64,000 bases of DNA, taken from positions 243,182,079-243,246,078 of the forward strand of contig OX465295.1 of NCBI GenBank assembly GCA_949987735.1, read 5' to 3'. The notes below the pieces were generated by a model, which did no database searches, was not told the DNA's origin, and worked only from the letters and a program-made list of their open reading frames with translations. This document shows positions 45,701 to 57,676 of this stretch, piece after piece. The position numbers and the translations under genes were made by a program. This DNA is from Leucophora obtusa. Its lineage: Eukaryota; Arthropoda; Insecta; Diptera; Anthomyiidae. Positions within the stretch are counted from its first letter, which is position 1; each line of letters opens with the position of its first letter.

Positions 45701-46315
45701 TTTTTATTTAAATTTACTACCATTATGGTAGGTAACTGAATGCCTACCTTTAAAACCCTAAAAATACTAAAAGTGTGTAAAATTAAAACCTATAGACACA
45801 TTGTGTCTAAACATTATAGACACAAAAATTGGTATTCATACCTTTTAAAATATTTTAGAAACACATTTTATGTGTGTAAATGTAAAATATTTGTGCCTAA
45901 AAAAGCACAAGCACATGAATATGGATACATTTTAAATGTTTATAAACGAATAGCAAATGATTTTATATGCGTTCGAAAATGTGTTCTAGTAAACATCTGA
46001 AATCTATCTAAATCGAAAATAATATGCTAAGTTTAAAAAATTAATACAATAAATGATTTATTTTGCGTTTTTATTAAGATCAAAGTTATTAAGAAAAAGG
46101 TATTACAAGTAAGTTGTTAATTAACAAATATCAGTCCTGTGTAATAAACATTTAGTTGAGTAACAGAGAATATCTAATAGTTGTATTAAGTTATATACAA
46201 AATTGAACAAAATTAAACAATAGATAATCAAAAAGAAAAAAATAATGGTATTTGAATTATTAAACGGTACATATACATTTATAAAATGAAAAAAGATAAA
46301 AGAAAAAATAACAAA
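45701..46315. other. AT-rich sequence, no gene recognised
   Basis: Contains a short hairpin GGTAGGTAACTGAATGCCTACC-like (around 45728-45750) and repeats of TGTGTAAA/AGACACA at 45770-45880. An 86-codon frame at 45740-46000 is compositionally biased and looks spurious. It probably includes the 3' flank of the transposase-like pseudogene to the right. Confidence 0.35.
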
Positions 46316-48340
46316 TTAGTTCACTGAAAGTTTTTTTATAAGGGAATTGATTTTTTGGATGTTATTTATATTTTTTTTCTTTCCACGAAAATTTGGAGGG
46401 TAATATTTATAACAATACCTAAAAATGAATTCCATAGATTGTGAAATTTCGTGTGGATATATAATATTAAAAACGTAGTAATAATGTAGAACCTGCTGCA
46501 CTAGTTTTATCATATCGACCATTTCATCTGCTACCATTTCTTTTTCTATAAAAATATAAGCTTTCTGTCTTTCTTCCAGTTCTAGAAAAAGAGAAGAAAA
46601 TTAAATTTCAAATCTAAAAACGAATTTTTTTTAGATGGAATACTTACGAACAATTGTAATAAATGGAGTATTTGTTTTAATATGGTCTTTTACTTCATCT
46701 AATGTTAATCCAAACTGCAATTAGACAAATAATAAATAGTTACATCACGTATATGTAACCAGAGATGGGCTAAAATCATTACCATTACATTTTCATTACC
46801 ATAATTTAATATAATGGTAATGGAGCTTTTTTTATCATAACCATTTTTTAACGCAATGGTAATGCTTTTGTTTTCATTACCATTGCGTCAAAAAATGATA
46901 ATGAAATTTTTTTAATTTTCATTTCTTTTGGAAATTAAAATGAACCTTTTTAATTTCCATTACTTTTACCTATTGTTTAAACAGTAATGAAACACACATT
47001 TATTTTCCATTACTTGCCGTTTTTGTCGAAGTTTTGATTTTAAAAACATGAAGTTTAGAGGTCTAGATTATCCATATCTTATAGCAAAGCTTAATGGCTA
47101 GTTGGAAAAAAAAACGCGAAAAAAAATTCCAAAAAGGAAAGTATCAATTACATCAATATATTTGCTTGCAGAACGTATATCGCTGATTAAGTTTTTTATT
47201 TCAATTCTTGAAGTATAAAGTCTTTTTTCGCGTTCCGCCATTATTTTGCAATTTTTAAGTGCAGTTTCTTAGAATTTGTAATCGAGGGACTATAATACCC
47301 ATTTCATAAAACAAAGTTTGGTGGCTAGTTGCAAAAACAAAACAAACAAAAATCGCGAAAAAAAAAATTCCAAAAATGAAAGTTTTTACATCAATATATG
47401 TATTTGATTTTTCTATTTTTTAAGTGCGGTTTTTTTTAATCTATAATCTAGGGACTATAATACCCATTTCATACAACAAAGTTTGGTGCCCAATGGCAAA
47501 AAAAAAAATAACGCGAAAAATATCGCGAAAAAAAGATTCCAAAGGAAAATTCTTACATCAATATATTTGTTTACAGAATTTTAATCGCTGTATAAGTTTT
47601 TTAATTAAATTTTTGTACCGCAAAGTTTTTTTCGCGCTCCGCGATTATTTTGCAATTTTATAAGTGCGATTTTTTAAGAATTATATTTAGTTATATTTAG
47701 TTATTATAATCGGGGGGAAAAAATTTGCAAAAAGGGAAGTTGTTATATCACTATAAATATTTGCCTGCAGAATGTAAATAGCTAATTAAGTTTTTGTAAT
47801 TCAATTTTTGTACTATAAAGTCTTTTTTCGCATTCCGCCATTATTTTGCAATTTGTTAAGTAGTGTTTTTTTTTACATTTATAATCTAGGGACATACAAC
47901 AAAGTTTGGTGGCTAGTTGCAAAAAAAAAATCGCGAAAAAATATCAATAAAGGAAAATTTTTGAGTGTAGACAAAAAAAAACCTTTACATCATTATGAAA
48001 AGTAATGGTTATGAAATTTTATTTGTCTACCTAGTGTAGAAAAAATGGAAATGATTTATTGTTTTTACTACAATTGCGTAAATGTAATGAAAATTAAAAA
48101 AGAGTTTCATTACATGTAATGAAACAAAAGTAATAAACATTTTTTCATTGCAATTACATTTCGTAATGTTAATGATTTTCTTTATTATGGATTCAATGGT
48201 AATGAAAACGCACAATGGTCATTACAAAGTAATTAATGAATTACTCCCATCTCTGATATAAACCCTATCTTGTATAAGTTTTGGAATTATGAAAACAAGA
48301 ATTTAATTCTAATACAAAAATAATTATATTCACATCTTAC
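46316..48340 (-). pseudogene. Transposase-like gene, last two exons and the introns before them
   Basis: Exon 46714-46648 reads FGLTLDEVKDHIKTNTPFIT, bounded by CAG and GTAAGT. A 66-bp intron (46647-46582) follows, then the last exon 46581-46316 (ELEERQKAYIFIEKEMVADE ... VFNIIYPHEISQSMEFIFRY) ending in TAA. The intron upstream, 48340-46715, has donor GTAAGA and hosts a MITE. The block matches the C-terminal module of the insect multi-copy C2H2/DDE family described for 51719-54577. Confidence 0.65.
46760..48255. mobile_element. MITE with CAGAGATGGG ends and ATTACCATTAC arrays, inside an intron
   Basis: 1.5 kb. Termini CAGAGATGGG and its complement CCCATCTCTG. The outer 230 bp on each side are inverted and composed of ATGGTAATG/CATTACCAT motifs. 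The centre (about 47040-47960) is a tandem array of 4-5 units near 190 bp, each with CTAGGGACTATAATACCCAT, AAAGTTTGGTGGCTAGTTGC and TCGCGAAAAAA. The CAGAGATGGG-type terminus suggests hAT; an exact 8-bp TSD is not visible. Confidence 0.75.
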
Positions 48341-49146
48341 CTCAAATTTTTTAAACAAATAATTCGAATCTTCGCCAAAATATAGAAGAATGGCTTCTAG
48401 TAGGGCCAACTCAGAAGGTTGTTTATCAATTATTTCTAAAATGTTCCTTTTAGAAAGTTTTTTGAAGAATCATATTATATTCTCTACAGACGATGTGAAA
48501 TTGTTGTAAAAATTAGACGTGTCCAAATTCATAAGTTTTTGGAAGTCGTCATTCAAGAATTCTGCATCAAAAATAAATGGCCATTGGGATTTTATGTAAT
48601 TCATCGTTGGTACTGGATTCATGTTATTGAAACATAATCTCTGAATATCGAAACAATCTTGCATATATCTTTTAGTAACAGCGTTAGTTTCTTGGCTTTT
48701 AACGGTACAACTATATTTTAAAATTTAATTTTTTTTGTATTCCAACGACGACATAGTCTCTGATGGTTTTATATTTTTAGGCTGCCAGTTAGCACATGTT
48801 CTTTCGAAAATATTTGACCTCCTTCTAAACTTGAAAGATATGTTTGGATAAATATCATTTTGCCTATTCGGAGCTCTATTTAAAAAGTTATTCCGATTTC
48901 GCATTATTGCTAACAATGGAATTGTTGAAGAGGATATTATATTTCCATCTTTGTCATATTCAAAAAATGAATTGGAGTACTTGTTAACTGCTTGTTGGGC
49001 TACATTTCTTAATGCTCTCATAGGAATGCATGTTGCAATTTCTCTCATTTCATCTACAATTAGGTTACCAAATGCATTAAGGCGTTTACCCAACTTCTCT
49101 TTATTTTCGAGTTTTCTAGATATATCAGTGGGAACTTTGTGCCAAG
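48341..49146 (-). pseudogene. Transposase-like gene, penultimate coding block
   Basis: Minus strand, reading KVPTDISRKLENKEKLGKRL and NLIVDEMREIATCIPMRALR from 49138 to a stop at 48725, then in the same frame to TKRYMQDCFDIQRL and WPFIFDAEFLNDDFQKLMNL, a TGA near 48470, and LSKRNILEIIDKQ to the donor at 48341. These are the conserved helical modules (VDEMR......R, WPFLF......HF..L) after the DDE domain in this family. Two in-frame stops and the hAT at 49147 disable it. Confidence 0.65.
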
Positions 49147-50915
49147 TAGGGTTTTTCTTTTCCCGGACTTTTTCATTTCCCGGGACAGCGGGATTTTTTT
49201 TCGGAAATTCCCGGGATCCCGGGAATTCCCGCTCGTTAGAAAATATATAAATTCGACATATATTGTACTTGAAAAACTACTTTTTGGTTAAACACCGTTC
49301 GACAAAGTTCATATTTTGGTTGTGTCCATGAGAAAATGTTCTGAAAGGAGGGCTAAATATCCATGTCTTCCACTTTTTCCAGGTCGTGAATTAATATTTA
49401 TGTAATATATTTATATGGAAGGCCGTCCTAATTAAAAAAAAAACTCTTAGTAATATATTAACTAAATATTAATTTCGCGGTTTAAGCTGTTAAAAGAATT
49501 GATATAGAAAAGTGAAAGACACGATGTCTGTTCCCGTACTTTACCGAAGTTACACAAACTAGCCCAAAGGCGTTCCCGTACTCAAAATTGCGTGTAAATT
49601 GTTGTTGTTTGGGCTGTTTTGGGTTCCCGCGGGTACCCGCGGTAACGTACGGGAACGCACATACGGTTTTATTATTTTGATCCCTTTTTTTCAGGATATA
49701 TTGGAATTGCTAATGGGTGCAAACTTGCGTCATACCAGTTTTATAGTCAGAACTAAAATCAATTTTTTGCTTAAATATTTCTTATACATTAAATCCAAAA
49801 ATTTCTATTTCTAGATATTTTGTTTTTTTCTATGCAGATTTTCAGAAGTATCCGTCTAGAATTAGTTTTATAAAAAAGTTTAAAATTGAGCATTTTTCAC
49901 AGAAATTTTTAGGCAAATTCACCTAAATTGTTTTATAAAAGTAGACACTAAAATATTAAATAGTTTCATAACTTTAATTAGTTTTCTTGAATAGAAATTT
50001 TTTATGCCACAACTCCTTAAAAAGAAATTTTTTAATTTTCATATTTAGTTGCATTTTTAATTAGCATATAAAAAATTCAAAATAATTTGAAAAAGCATCT
50101 GTAGTGGGATTCTCTAACTTTTTAACGACAAAATTCGGTAGTTAAATTGTCAGTTTACTATGAAAACTTGTCAATTTAACTACCGAATTTTGTCGTTAAA
50201 AGTTTACAGAATTGCCCCTCTGATGTATTTATTATTTTAAAAATTAATAATATTTAAAAAATATATTTAAAATAAAGGAATAGCAATTGAACTTTAAATG
50301 AAATTATTTGAAGTAAAAGAAACTCAAAATACGTATGTTAATTGAAAATACGAAAAAATTACTATTTTTTAACTTTAATCCCTAGTTTATTGGAGGTATT
50401 TGGAACTGAAATAATGATGTTGAAATGTTGTATAAGGCTGGTTTACCCTATAAGATTTTCGGTACGATTTTACTTCAGTACACGTGCAAAACATATAGGC
50501 AAGGTTGCAAAATCTTTCCGAGAATCTTGTAGTTTAAAACAGCCTATATAAATATTGCTTTATTTGAACAAATATCATCATCTTAAAGAAGAAAAAAATT
50601 CCCGAAGGACAAGTATTTTAGTTTGTAAATTTGGTAATTGCTAATATAATATTTGTCGGTTTAACTAAACCAAATTCAATTGGCATCCAAAAACAATTTG
50701 GCTTAATTCAGTTTATTAAATTTTAAACCGTATTTTTTAATTTTAAATATTCTTTATTTAAATTAATTTAAAAAAATCAATGCTTTAAATTTAAATAAAG
50801 CTTCTAAAATTGCAATAAAACTAGCTAAAACTACTATAAAAGACTAAAAAAAATCCCGGGAAATCCCGCATAAAATTCCCGGGATTGCGGGATTTAAAAA
50901 AGGGCCGGATCCCTA
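49147..50915. mobile_element. Non-autonomous hAT with CCCGGGA motifs, 8-bp target duplication, in an exon
   Basis: 1769 bp with ends TAGGGTTTTTC and (complement) TAGGGATCCGG, flanked by GTGCCAAG on both sides (49139-49146, 50916-50923). Both ends carry clusters of TTCCCGGGAT/ATCCCGGGAA. Around 50115-50205 there is an inverted pair TTAACGACAAAATTCGGTAG. No transposase. Removal of the element and one TSD makes FKIPWHKVPTD continuous in the host exon. Confidence 0.9.
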
Positions 50916-51440
50916 GTGCCAAGGTATTTTGAAGCTTTGAAACATATTTTCAAAATGAACATTTTTACTAATATTTGCGCTTGGTTCGATTGTTACTGTA
51001 TTGTGTTCTTTTAATATTTCAAGGGTAGCAATATTCCTGTTTTTACTTGTTGTAGGAATTTCCTCTGAAAATTGTATATTAAGAGGTAATACTCGCACTT
51101 CTTCCAAATAACTCAAATCGGTTTCGGTGGTGGATACACAGTTTGATGTTTTTAAACTTTCTAATAACATAAACAGGGATTTTGATTTAAGATAATACTC
51201 CAAAACGGCATCATTTGAAATTTCTGTTTCATCGCTTTCTAGCACCAGTTTGTTCCCTTTGATTCCCAGTAGTTGAGCTTAACACAAAATGGACATTTAA
51301 ACAACGTTTATGGGCTGAAATTAAATATTCTATAAAAATATTTTTATACTTGCTCACCTTCTCGAATCACGTTATCCAATTTAGGGATTGTCATAAATGT
51401 TTTTTTTATTTTGCGGTCGCTGCTCCATAATTTTTTTTAA
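50916..51440 (-). pseudogene. Transposase-like gene, middle exons
   Basis: Exon about 51440-51358: WSSDRKIKKTFMTIPKLDNV, donor GTGAGC at 51357. Intron 51357-51278 (80 bp). Exon 51277 down to the hAT insertion: QLLGIKGNKLVLESDETEIS, LEYYLKSKSLFMLLE, then a Ser/Thr/Asn-rich linker. The acceptor is TTAAG. Family knowledge: these follow the DDE domain as a separate domain with conserved LV.E.....D...L.......LMLL. Confidence 0.62.
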
Positions 51441-51718
51441 ATATATATTTTTTTGTTTCTGTATATGTATTTTTAATTTGAAATGTATGTGTCTGAAAAC
51501 ATATAAAAAATTCAGTGAGCTATAAACGTATTTAGAAAAAATTTTATATTTAACCAATTTTGGACACGCTGCTCCGTCTTCAACACAGTACTTTAATATT
51601 GTATTTTCTATGATGTGTCCATAATATGATCTATGATGAGTCCATAAGAGGTTAAAACTATCTACATATACTACATTTGAAAGTACAAAAATAATTTATT
51701 TGCTATAAAGAAACTTAC
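51441..51718 (-). other. Intronic sequence of the transposase-like pseudogene
   Basis: Begins with a strong donor (AAAG followed by GTAAGTTT at 51718). AT-rich, no other feature. The acceptor on the other side is not clear. Confidence 0.45.
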
Positions 51719-54577
51719 CTTTATTGATTGTTTTTGCAAATACTTTCAGGAAACGACGAAAATGGTGGAAAATAATATGTATTTTTAAAAAAATTACAAT
51801 GTACCGGATATTTTAAAACCAAATCATCCAAATTTGCCAAAGCAAACACCTTTTGTAAATCAAAGCTCTCATATAAAATAGATTTGTAATTGTACCACAT
51901 ATTAATTTCATCACCATAAAAAATAGCATTTTCATAATTTGCATCCACAAATATATTTTTTATTTTAAGTAATTTAATATTTCCATCTTCGTTCAAGTGA
52001 ATTACAACGAAATCATCCTCTTTAAATTCTGTGTTAAAAATCTTCTTTGTTACGAATTCAAAATTTTTTGGCAAATTAAAATTAAACATATCCTGATATA
52101 TTCGGTCAGTTTCATTACATTCGATATGTAACCGGAAACGATCTCCACAACAGCTTGCTTGAAATTGTTGATGATTGATCGCAAGAGAATATGTTATATT
52201 TCTAAAATTTTTTGTATTTTTGGAAATTTTCTTAAAATATTGGTGCTTTTGCTCGAACCTCATTGTCCATAAATTTCTTAAAGGTCCAAAACGTTTTATG
52301 ATACTGGGATAATGGCAAATGTAGTGATGTTTTGGACGGAAGTTTAATTGGGGAAAACACTCCCTTCTAATCTGCATGTACGTTTTAATGTAATATGTAA
52401 GAAGATCTAACTGATCGTTATGAATTTCGTCACTGCAAATTAATCGACACATTTCAATCATTACTGTAAGAAACATCCAAACAGGTTCCTCTTGGTTTGG
52501 AGAGCTATTTAAGAAAACTAATGGAATCAGGAAAAGAAAGTGGCGTAGCTCATCAGCTTTGCCTGGCATTTTGTTCATGGTCACATCAACGGTGGGAAAG
52601 GATAGCGATAACTTCAGTGCATTGCGCAGTTTTTTAAAAAACATGTTGAAATAATTCTCAGAAATAACGTTTCTGTTAAAATAGTATTTGCATATTTCCA
52701 TTAGATCAAAAGGAATAATACCTTCAAACAGATCGTGGGCCAAACAAGATGGCAAGCCTTCACAAACGTTGTAATATATTAACTGATTTAAGCACGATTC
52801 CTTAATTACTCCCATACTTCGACTTGAATCTACAGTAATATTTTTCACACATTCGGAGTAATTTTGAGGACTTCTGTCATCGGCTATTTGGAAATCGTGT
52901 TCTTGAAGATATTCTCTATTAAAAAGGCAAAATCTACAAAAGTATTTGCTAGTACTAAAGTTTTGTGTAAAACGCCAATTTGGTGGCTTCCTAAATTGTC
53001 TCCCAGTACTGCTATAAGGCTTCCATAGTATATTTCAGTCGATCTGTTAATAACAATTTCAACTCCGGTGGTTTCCAACATCTTTAAGTCATTTATTAGT
53101 TGTCTTAAAATAGTTTCAAACCCAAATTCTTTCACATAGTTTTCTTTGCACAGCAAAGCCAGCTGTATATTCTTAATATTCGATCTATATTGATACGGAA
53201 TATTCCCTATCATAAAATATACTCCTATCAATTTATGTTTTTTTTTTTGATGATCCTATTGGATTGCACGTTTTGAAAGCATCTTGAAAGAGATTGATTT
53301 CAATTTTTTTACTGTTTTTAGTAAAAAAATTATTTTTTTTATGAAAAGATCCAGCGTTGTAATCCAAATAGATATTTTCTTTATGTACTTTTTCTAGATT
53401 AAAAACTTCAGAAAAGTTCCCATCGCTTAGCAAACTGTTAATTGTTTCAATTAAAGGTATGTAATGGCATACGCATTTCTTATGGTATTGGTCAACACCT
53501 AGATAAATTTGTACCGGTTTAACAAAATTAAGATTTTTCTCAATATATTTATTTCGTTTGTAAGTGGTATTCAATTTCGAGAGTTCTGAAATTATTTTGT
53601 TGTTTGAAACATTTTTTTTTTTTTTTTTTTTTTATAAAGAGAAGCAACACTCAGGAAATTCTTCCTATTAATTAACGTGTTGCTTCCTTTGGAAAGGGGA
53701 TAGAGAAGAAATGAAAGGTGGTGAAAGATGAAGGGCTTCAAATCTGGCAACTCTGTAATTGCGCGAGAAGTTGAATTTTAGAACAGTTGTTGCGCGCCAT
53801 CTGACGGTGAGTTGGCGAACTTTGTTGAAGCTTTTTAGTTCATAGCCCTGTTATATTATTTTACTTCGGTGGGGTTAAGCGCTATGGGAACACCGAAGGA
53901 GGACACTGCGATATGTATGAGGGATAGAAAAAACTCATACATATTACTATTTTTCATAAATTGATGTTGCCTTGGTTGGGGCTCGAACTCGCAACCTCAC
54001 GTGTAACAGTCCAACGCGCTAACCATTACACCACAGCGCCCACATGGTTTATTATTTGTTGTTTTTGATTTTTCACATTAGACTCATTGTAAATATGAGT
54101 AATTTGTTGGATATCTTCTGCACTTTGCTTTGTTAAATCTTCTGTTAGCTCAGACAATAAATAATTTATTGCTGTATCAGTTACACGGTGTTGGCATTTT
54201 AATTTGATTACCATATTCGACAAACTTTTGTCATTTTCGGGAAAAATTTGGCCATGACTTGTTATAACCTGAGTATCATCTTGATTATCTATATGTAGAA
54301 TCGAATTTTGGGTGTCATTGTCAACACGCGGTATTGTTGTATCACACTTGTTATGCTTTCTATATATATGAACTTTAAAATTACCCTTGTTGTCAAAAGT
54401 CTTTTTGCAATTTTTAAAGGGACATTCAATTTGCAAATTATCTGCAATATGAATTATGCTATGGGTGACGATACATTTTTTTATTTGCGTTTTATAAACG
54501 CATGTGGAGCACTGATATTCATAAGAAAACGCTGCACTAGTTAATGAACAATTAGTATGGTTTCTATATAAAAGGCT
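51719..54577 (-). pseudogene. Multi-copy C2H2 plus DDE transposase-like gene, main exon
   Basis: Minus strand. 54577-54042: C2H2 fingers (CSTCVYKTQIKKCIVTHSIIH; CPFKNCKKTFDNKGNFKVHIYRKH as two motifs) and a LKCQHRVTDTAINYLLSEL segment. 53611-52884: YIPLIETINSLLSD, CNPIGSSKKK, VYFMIGNIPYQYRSNIKNI, LINDLKMLETTGVEI and LGDNLGSHQ. 52985-51721: CRFCLFNRE, GLPSCLAHDLFEGIIPFDLM, RPKHHYICHYPSII and LWTMRFEQKHQYFKK. D (GDNLGSH), D (AHDLFEG) and E (RFEQKH) could form a DDE triad like that of CACTA tnp2-type transposases. Frameshifts at the A11 run (53241-53251) and near 52985, a SINE, and 5' loss to the Gypsy-E LTR at 54577 make it a pseudogene. Confidence 0.72.
53612..54041 (-). mobile_element. tRNA-derived SINE
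   Basis: Minus strand, about 430 bp. The 5' head (54041 down to about 53970) is tRNA-like: A box in TGGTGTAATGGTTAGCG, B box GGTTGCGAGTTCGAGCCCC, anticodon-loop region CTGTTAC resembling tRNA-Asn. The acceptor arms do not pair, so it is not a functional tRNA. A unique body and a tail of about 21 A (T run at 53612-53632) follow. Only a very short duplication (ATGT-like) is visible. It splits an exon of the transposase-like gene. Confidence 0.85.
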
Positions 54578-57108
54578 TGTAACAGATTTATTTTTAATTT
54601 TCACTAATTTTCCAAATTTCTATGCAGGAAGATAATATAACGATGATTATACAGTACTATATAAATAATCAAACAATAAAGAATGGCACTGTTATACAAG
54701 GAGGAAAATTGTATACAGTACTGTAAGAGGCAAATGTTATTAGATATAGCAGCAACATAAATTAGGCTACATAATACAACGTACATTTATTTTTATGATA
54801 ATTATAACATTGTTAGAGCTGAGGTCATATTTGATATGTTTATCTAATTAGATAAAAATTGTAATAATCTTTTTTTATGACATAAATAATGTTTATTTCA
54901 TGACATGTTAATGCATGCTGATATAAACGGCTGCTTTCATACGGTTACGTTTTTGTTTTGGTTGCTAGATTACATTAGAGTATCGAATGGTTGTGAAAAT
55001 AGGCACTTTTTTAGAAAAAAAAAAAAGAATTGACGAACGAGCTTACGAGGGAGAAAAATTCTTCCGCTCGTTCTTTTTTCGTTTCAAGATTTCAACGTGC
55101 CAAGTCAAGCTTCTAAGAAAGAAAACGAGAAAATTAAGATCGGTTTTAATCAATAGTGCAACGCATGTTAAAAATTTTAATTTTAGACTGGAACTAAAAT
55201 AATTTATCGAGTTGAAACGCAATTATAATATTTTTATATAAAATTATTAAAAAAACAAGAAAAAGTGAAAGAGTATAAAAAGTTTGCGTCAAATATCACA
55301 CAACCAGGTCTATGGAAGATTTTACCAACGTGTATGCCTAAAAAAACAATAAAAAGAGGAAAATTAATTAAATTTATGGGTCTTGCGTCATGAGTATGTC
55401 CAACAAAGCATACGATGCAATTCTGTAAAGTGGGCAACTTGAAACTATTTAGGGCTACCTAATGCATACGTAAAAGGTTTCATAGGAGTGCTACTTTATA
55501 ATCTTCAACTCCACAAAATTCTCCAAAATCTCAAGAAAAGAAATTGTACCTAATCACAACCCAATCATCCTCATGATACACCGTCGAACAGCCAAACCAG
55601 GTGTTAAGATCCAGGAACGAGTACAATGTAATTTTATGTTGCTGATAATAATTGACAATTTACTCAGAAAACGAATCTTCCTTTACATAATTGAAAGTCG
55701 CAGCCTATAAAGGCAAAAGGTTTCAACATTTTGGTTAAATCATCGTTCAGCATTTTAATTAAGTCATAGTATCCAGAATTGCTCACCACAGTCATGTTAA
55801 TACTTATGATTGATTTACAACAATAGTTTGCAGGAGTACAACCAACTGTAGTAAAACCATTCATAACGTTATCAGTTTTTTTTGTATTCCTATGATTTGC
55901 TAAGTATTACTTTTAATCCATTCATAAAACAGTTTTTTTTTATTTATAAATAAGTATAACACTTTCATCTTAGCTTAGAGAGAGAGTTATACATTTATTT
56001 TGTTTATTGTTGTTCTTAACATGCACTCTACACCTAGTCGATGTACATTTGTTAAAGATTTTGCAATTAATTGATTTTAATTATTATTCAGATGTAAGGT
56101 GTATGTTTGGACATTATAAATTAATATTCATCTTTTTTAAATAATCTTATGTTAATAATAACAATTTCATCTTGAATTTAAAAGAATGGCATGTTAGAAT
56201 CTTCAATTGTGTATTATATTTAAACTTTTTTTTACTAATGATTTTTCTTACAGTTCCCTGGATGTTTTGAATTCAAACCATCAGCAGAAAAGAACCAAAA
56301 GGGGTAATTTTGTTAAAAAAAAAAAAAAAGAATAAATAACATCCTCTGCGGAGGGTTTGAAAACCGTAAGTTACAATATAATATACAATATATTTAACAT
56401 TAAGATGCATTAAACTAAAATTGTTCACTTTATAAGTAATCCATAATCATTTATTATATTTAAAATTTAATGAAACCTAGGAGAACCGAATATCATAATT
56501 GAAGTAATTTAGAATTTATATTAAACCCTATATGGGGAGTATATACATATATATACTTTGAAAGCATACATTCGTTTAGAGTACTGCATTCTTTTTTTGT
56601 TATGAATGAAAATAATTGAACAATAAACTAAATATTGATTCAGAATGAATAATTTGTAATAAGAGACTATTTTTTTGGGAATGTTGACGGGTAAGATGAT
56701 AAAACGAATGAAATAGTAAAATTTTATACTTAGATTAGGGAAGATACTAAAGCATGTTTTTATGAACACTGATGTATCTTTAGTGATTGATATGGGTGGG
56801 ATAATGTTACTCATAGTGTTCAAAGTGATATTAACAGCTATCACTGCTTGTGCGAATTTCTAATAAATGTCAGTTTTTTTTTTTTTCAATAGCCCAGTTT
56901 TGTAATTAATTAGTTCCCTTTAAATTGTTTAGTAAGTCTTGGAAATTCTATTTTCTCATTATTCTTTTTATGTGGTAGCATAAGGTATTGTAACACAAAG
57001 AACCCTCCCAAACCGGCGAGCGTAGCCTTCCTAGGATTTCCAAGCCATTGATGTTACTTTACCAAAACTCTTCATATTACTTATTTATTGAAACACAAAC
57101 TTGCTACA
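54578..57108 (+). repeat. Gypsy-E 5' LTR
   Basis: About 2.53 kb from TGTAACAG to GCTACA, with TG...CA ends. The first 1.24 kb matches the 3' LTR at 62758 onwards, with only a few differences (for example the T run near 54870 and the A run near 55019). Contains inverted GAACGAGCTTACGAGGGAG/CTTCCGCTCGTTC sequence near 55035-55075. The small open frames within are not credible genes. Confidence 0.82.
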
Positions 57109-57117
57109 TAAATAGAT

Positions 57118-57134
57118 TGGCGCCCAACGAGATT
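57118..57134 (+). promoter_or_regulatory. Primer binding site, tRNA-Lys type
   Basis: TGGCGCCCAACGAGATT located nine bases after the LTR end. The first 12 bases match the complement of the tRNA-Lys 3' end used by many gypsy-like elements. Confidence 0.75.
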
Positions 57135-57676
57135 GGCAGAAATGTCATGATCAAATCATCTTCGGATGGTAAATTAGTCCTCAGTTGATTGAGTTATTAG
57201 CATTGATCGGAAAGAGTTTGTAATTTACCATTTTTTTTTCCTTTAAGTTTTTTTTTACTCTATCACAAGTCATATAAGCAAACATTTATTTGTTATTATA
57301 TAGCGGTGATGAGTCTTTAATTTTTTTTTCAAATTTAAGATGCCAGTATATAAATAAGACATTTAATTCATGGTTTTAATCATGAATTTCCTAGCGATTT
57401 TTAACTGGTGTTACATTTTTATTCTATATTAGTTTCAATAGTTTTGATTTCATGTTGTATAAGTCATACGATAAGTCTTTTTAAAAAAAAAAAAAAAGCA
57501 TCCTATTGCGATACAAATATGATATCAAAGAGTCAAACACAATTATTGGAGGGGGTTATTAAAGCACATTTTTAATTTTTTTATTCAATTTTGATTACCT
57601 AGAGTCAATATTCCCAATTAATCAATGTGAAAATTATTAACGAGAAAGAGATTTTTTTTATTGCTGACATTGTGTA
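57135..57676 (+). other. Gypsy-E 5' leader
   Basis: Non-coding leader between PBS and gag with several T and A runs. No ORF or other feature seen. Packaging signals, if present, cannot be recognised by eye. Confidence 0.5.

Noticed and set aside
45740..46000. 86-codon open frame as a small gene
   Set aside because: Biased, repeat-derived composition (TGTGTAAA and AGACACA motifs), no domain, no context.
53967..54041. Functional tRNA gene on the minus strand
   Set aside because: A and B boxes are present, but the acceptor stem does not pair and the sequence continues into a SINE body with an A tail.
46316..54577. A functional host zinc-finger gene
   Set aside because: Frameshifts, in-frame stops, a SINE and a hAT in exons, and loss of the 5' end to an LTR show it is a pseudogene of a repetitive family.
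54987..55202. Lys/Arg-rich small ORFs in the Gypsy-E LTRs (also 63085-63381)
   Set aside because: They lie in LTR sequence with AG-rich runs, have no domain, and differ between the LTRs by homopolymer length.
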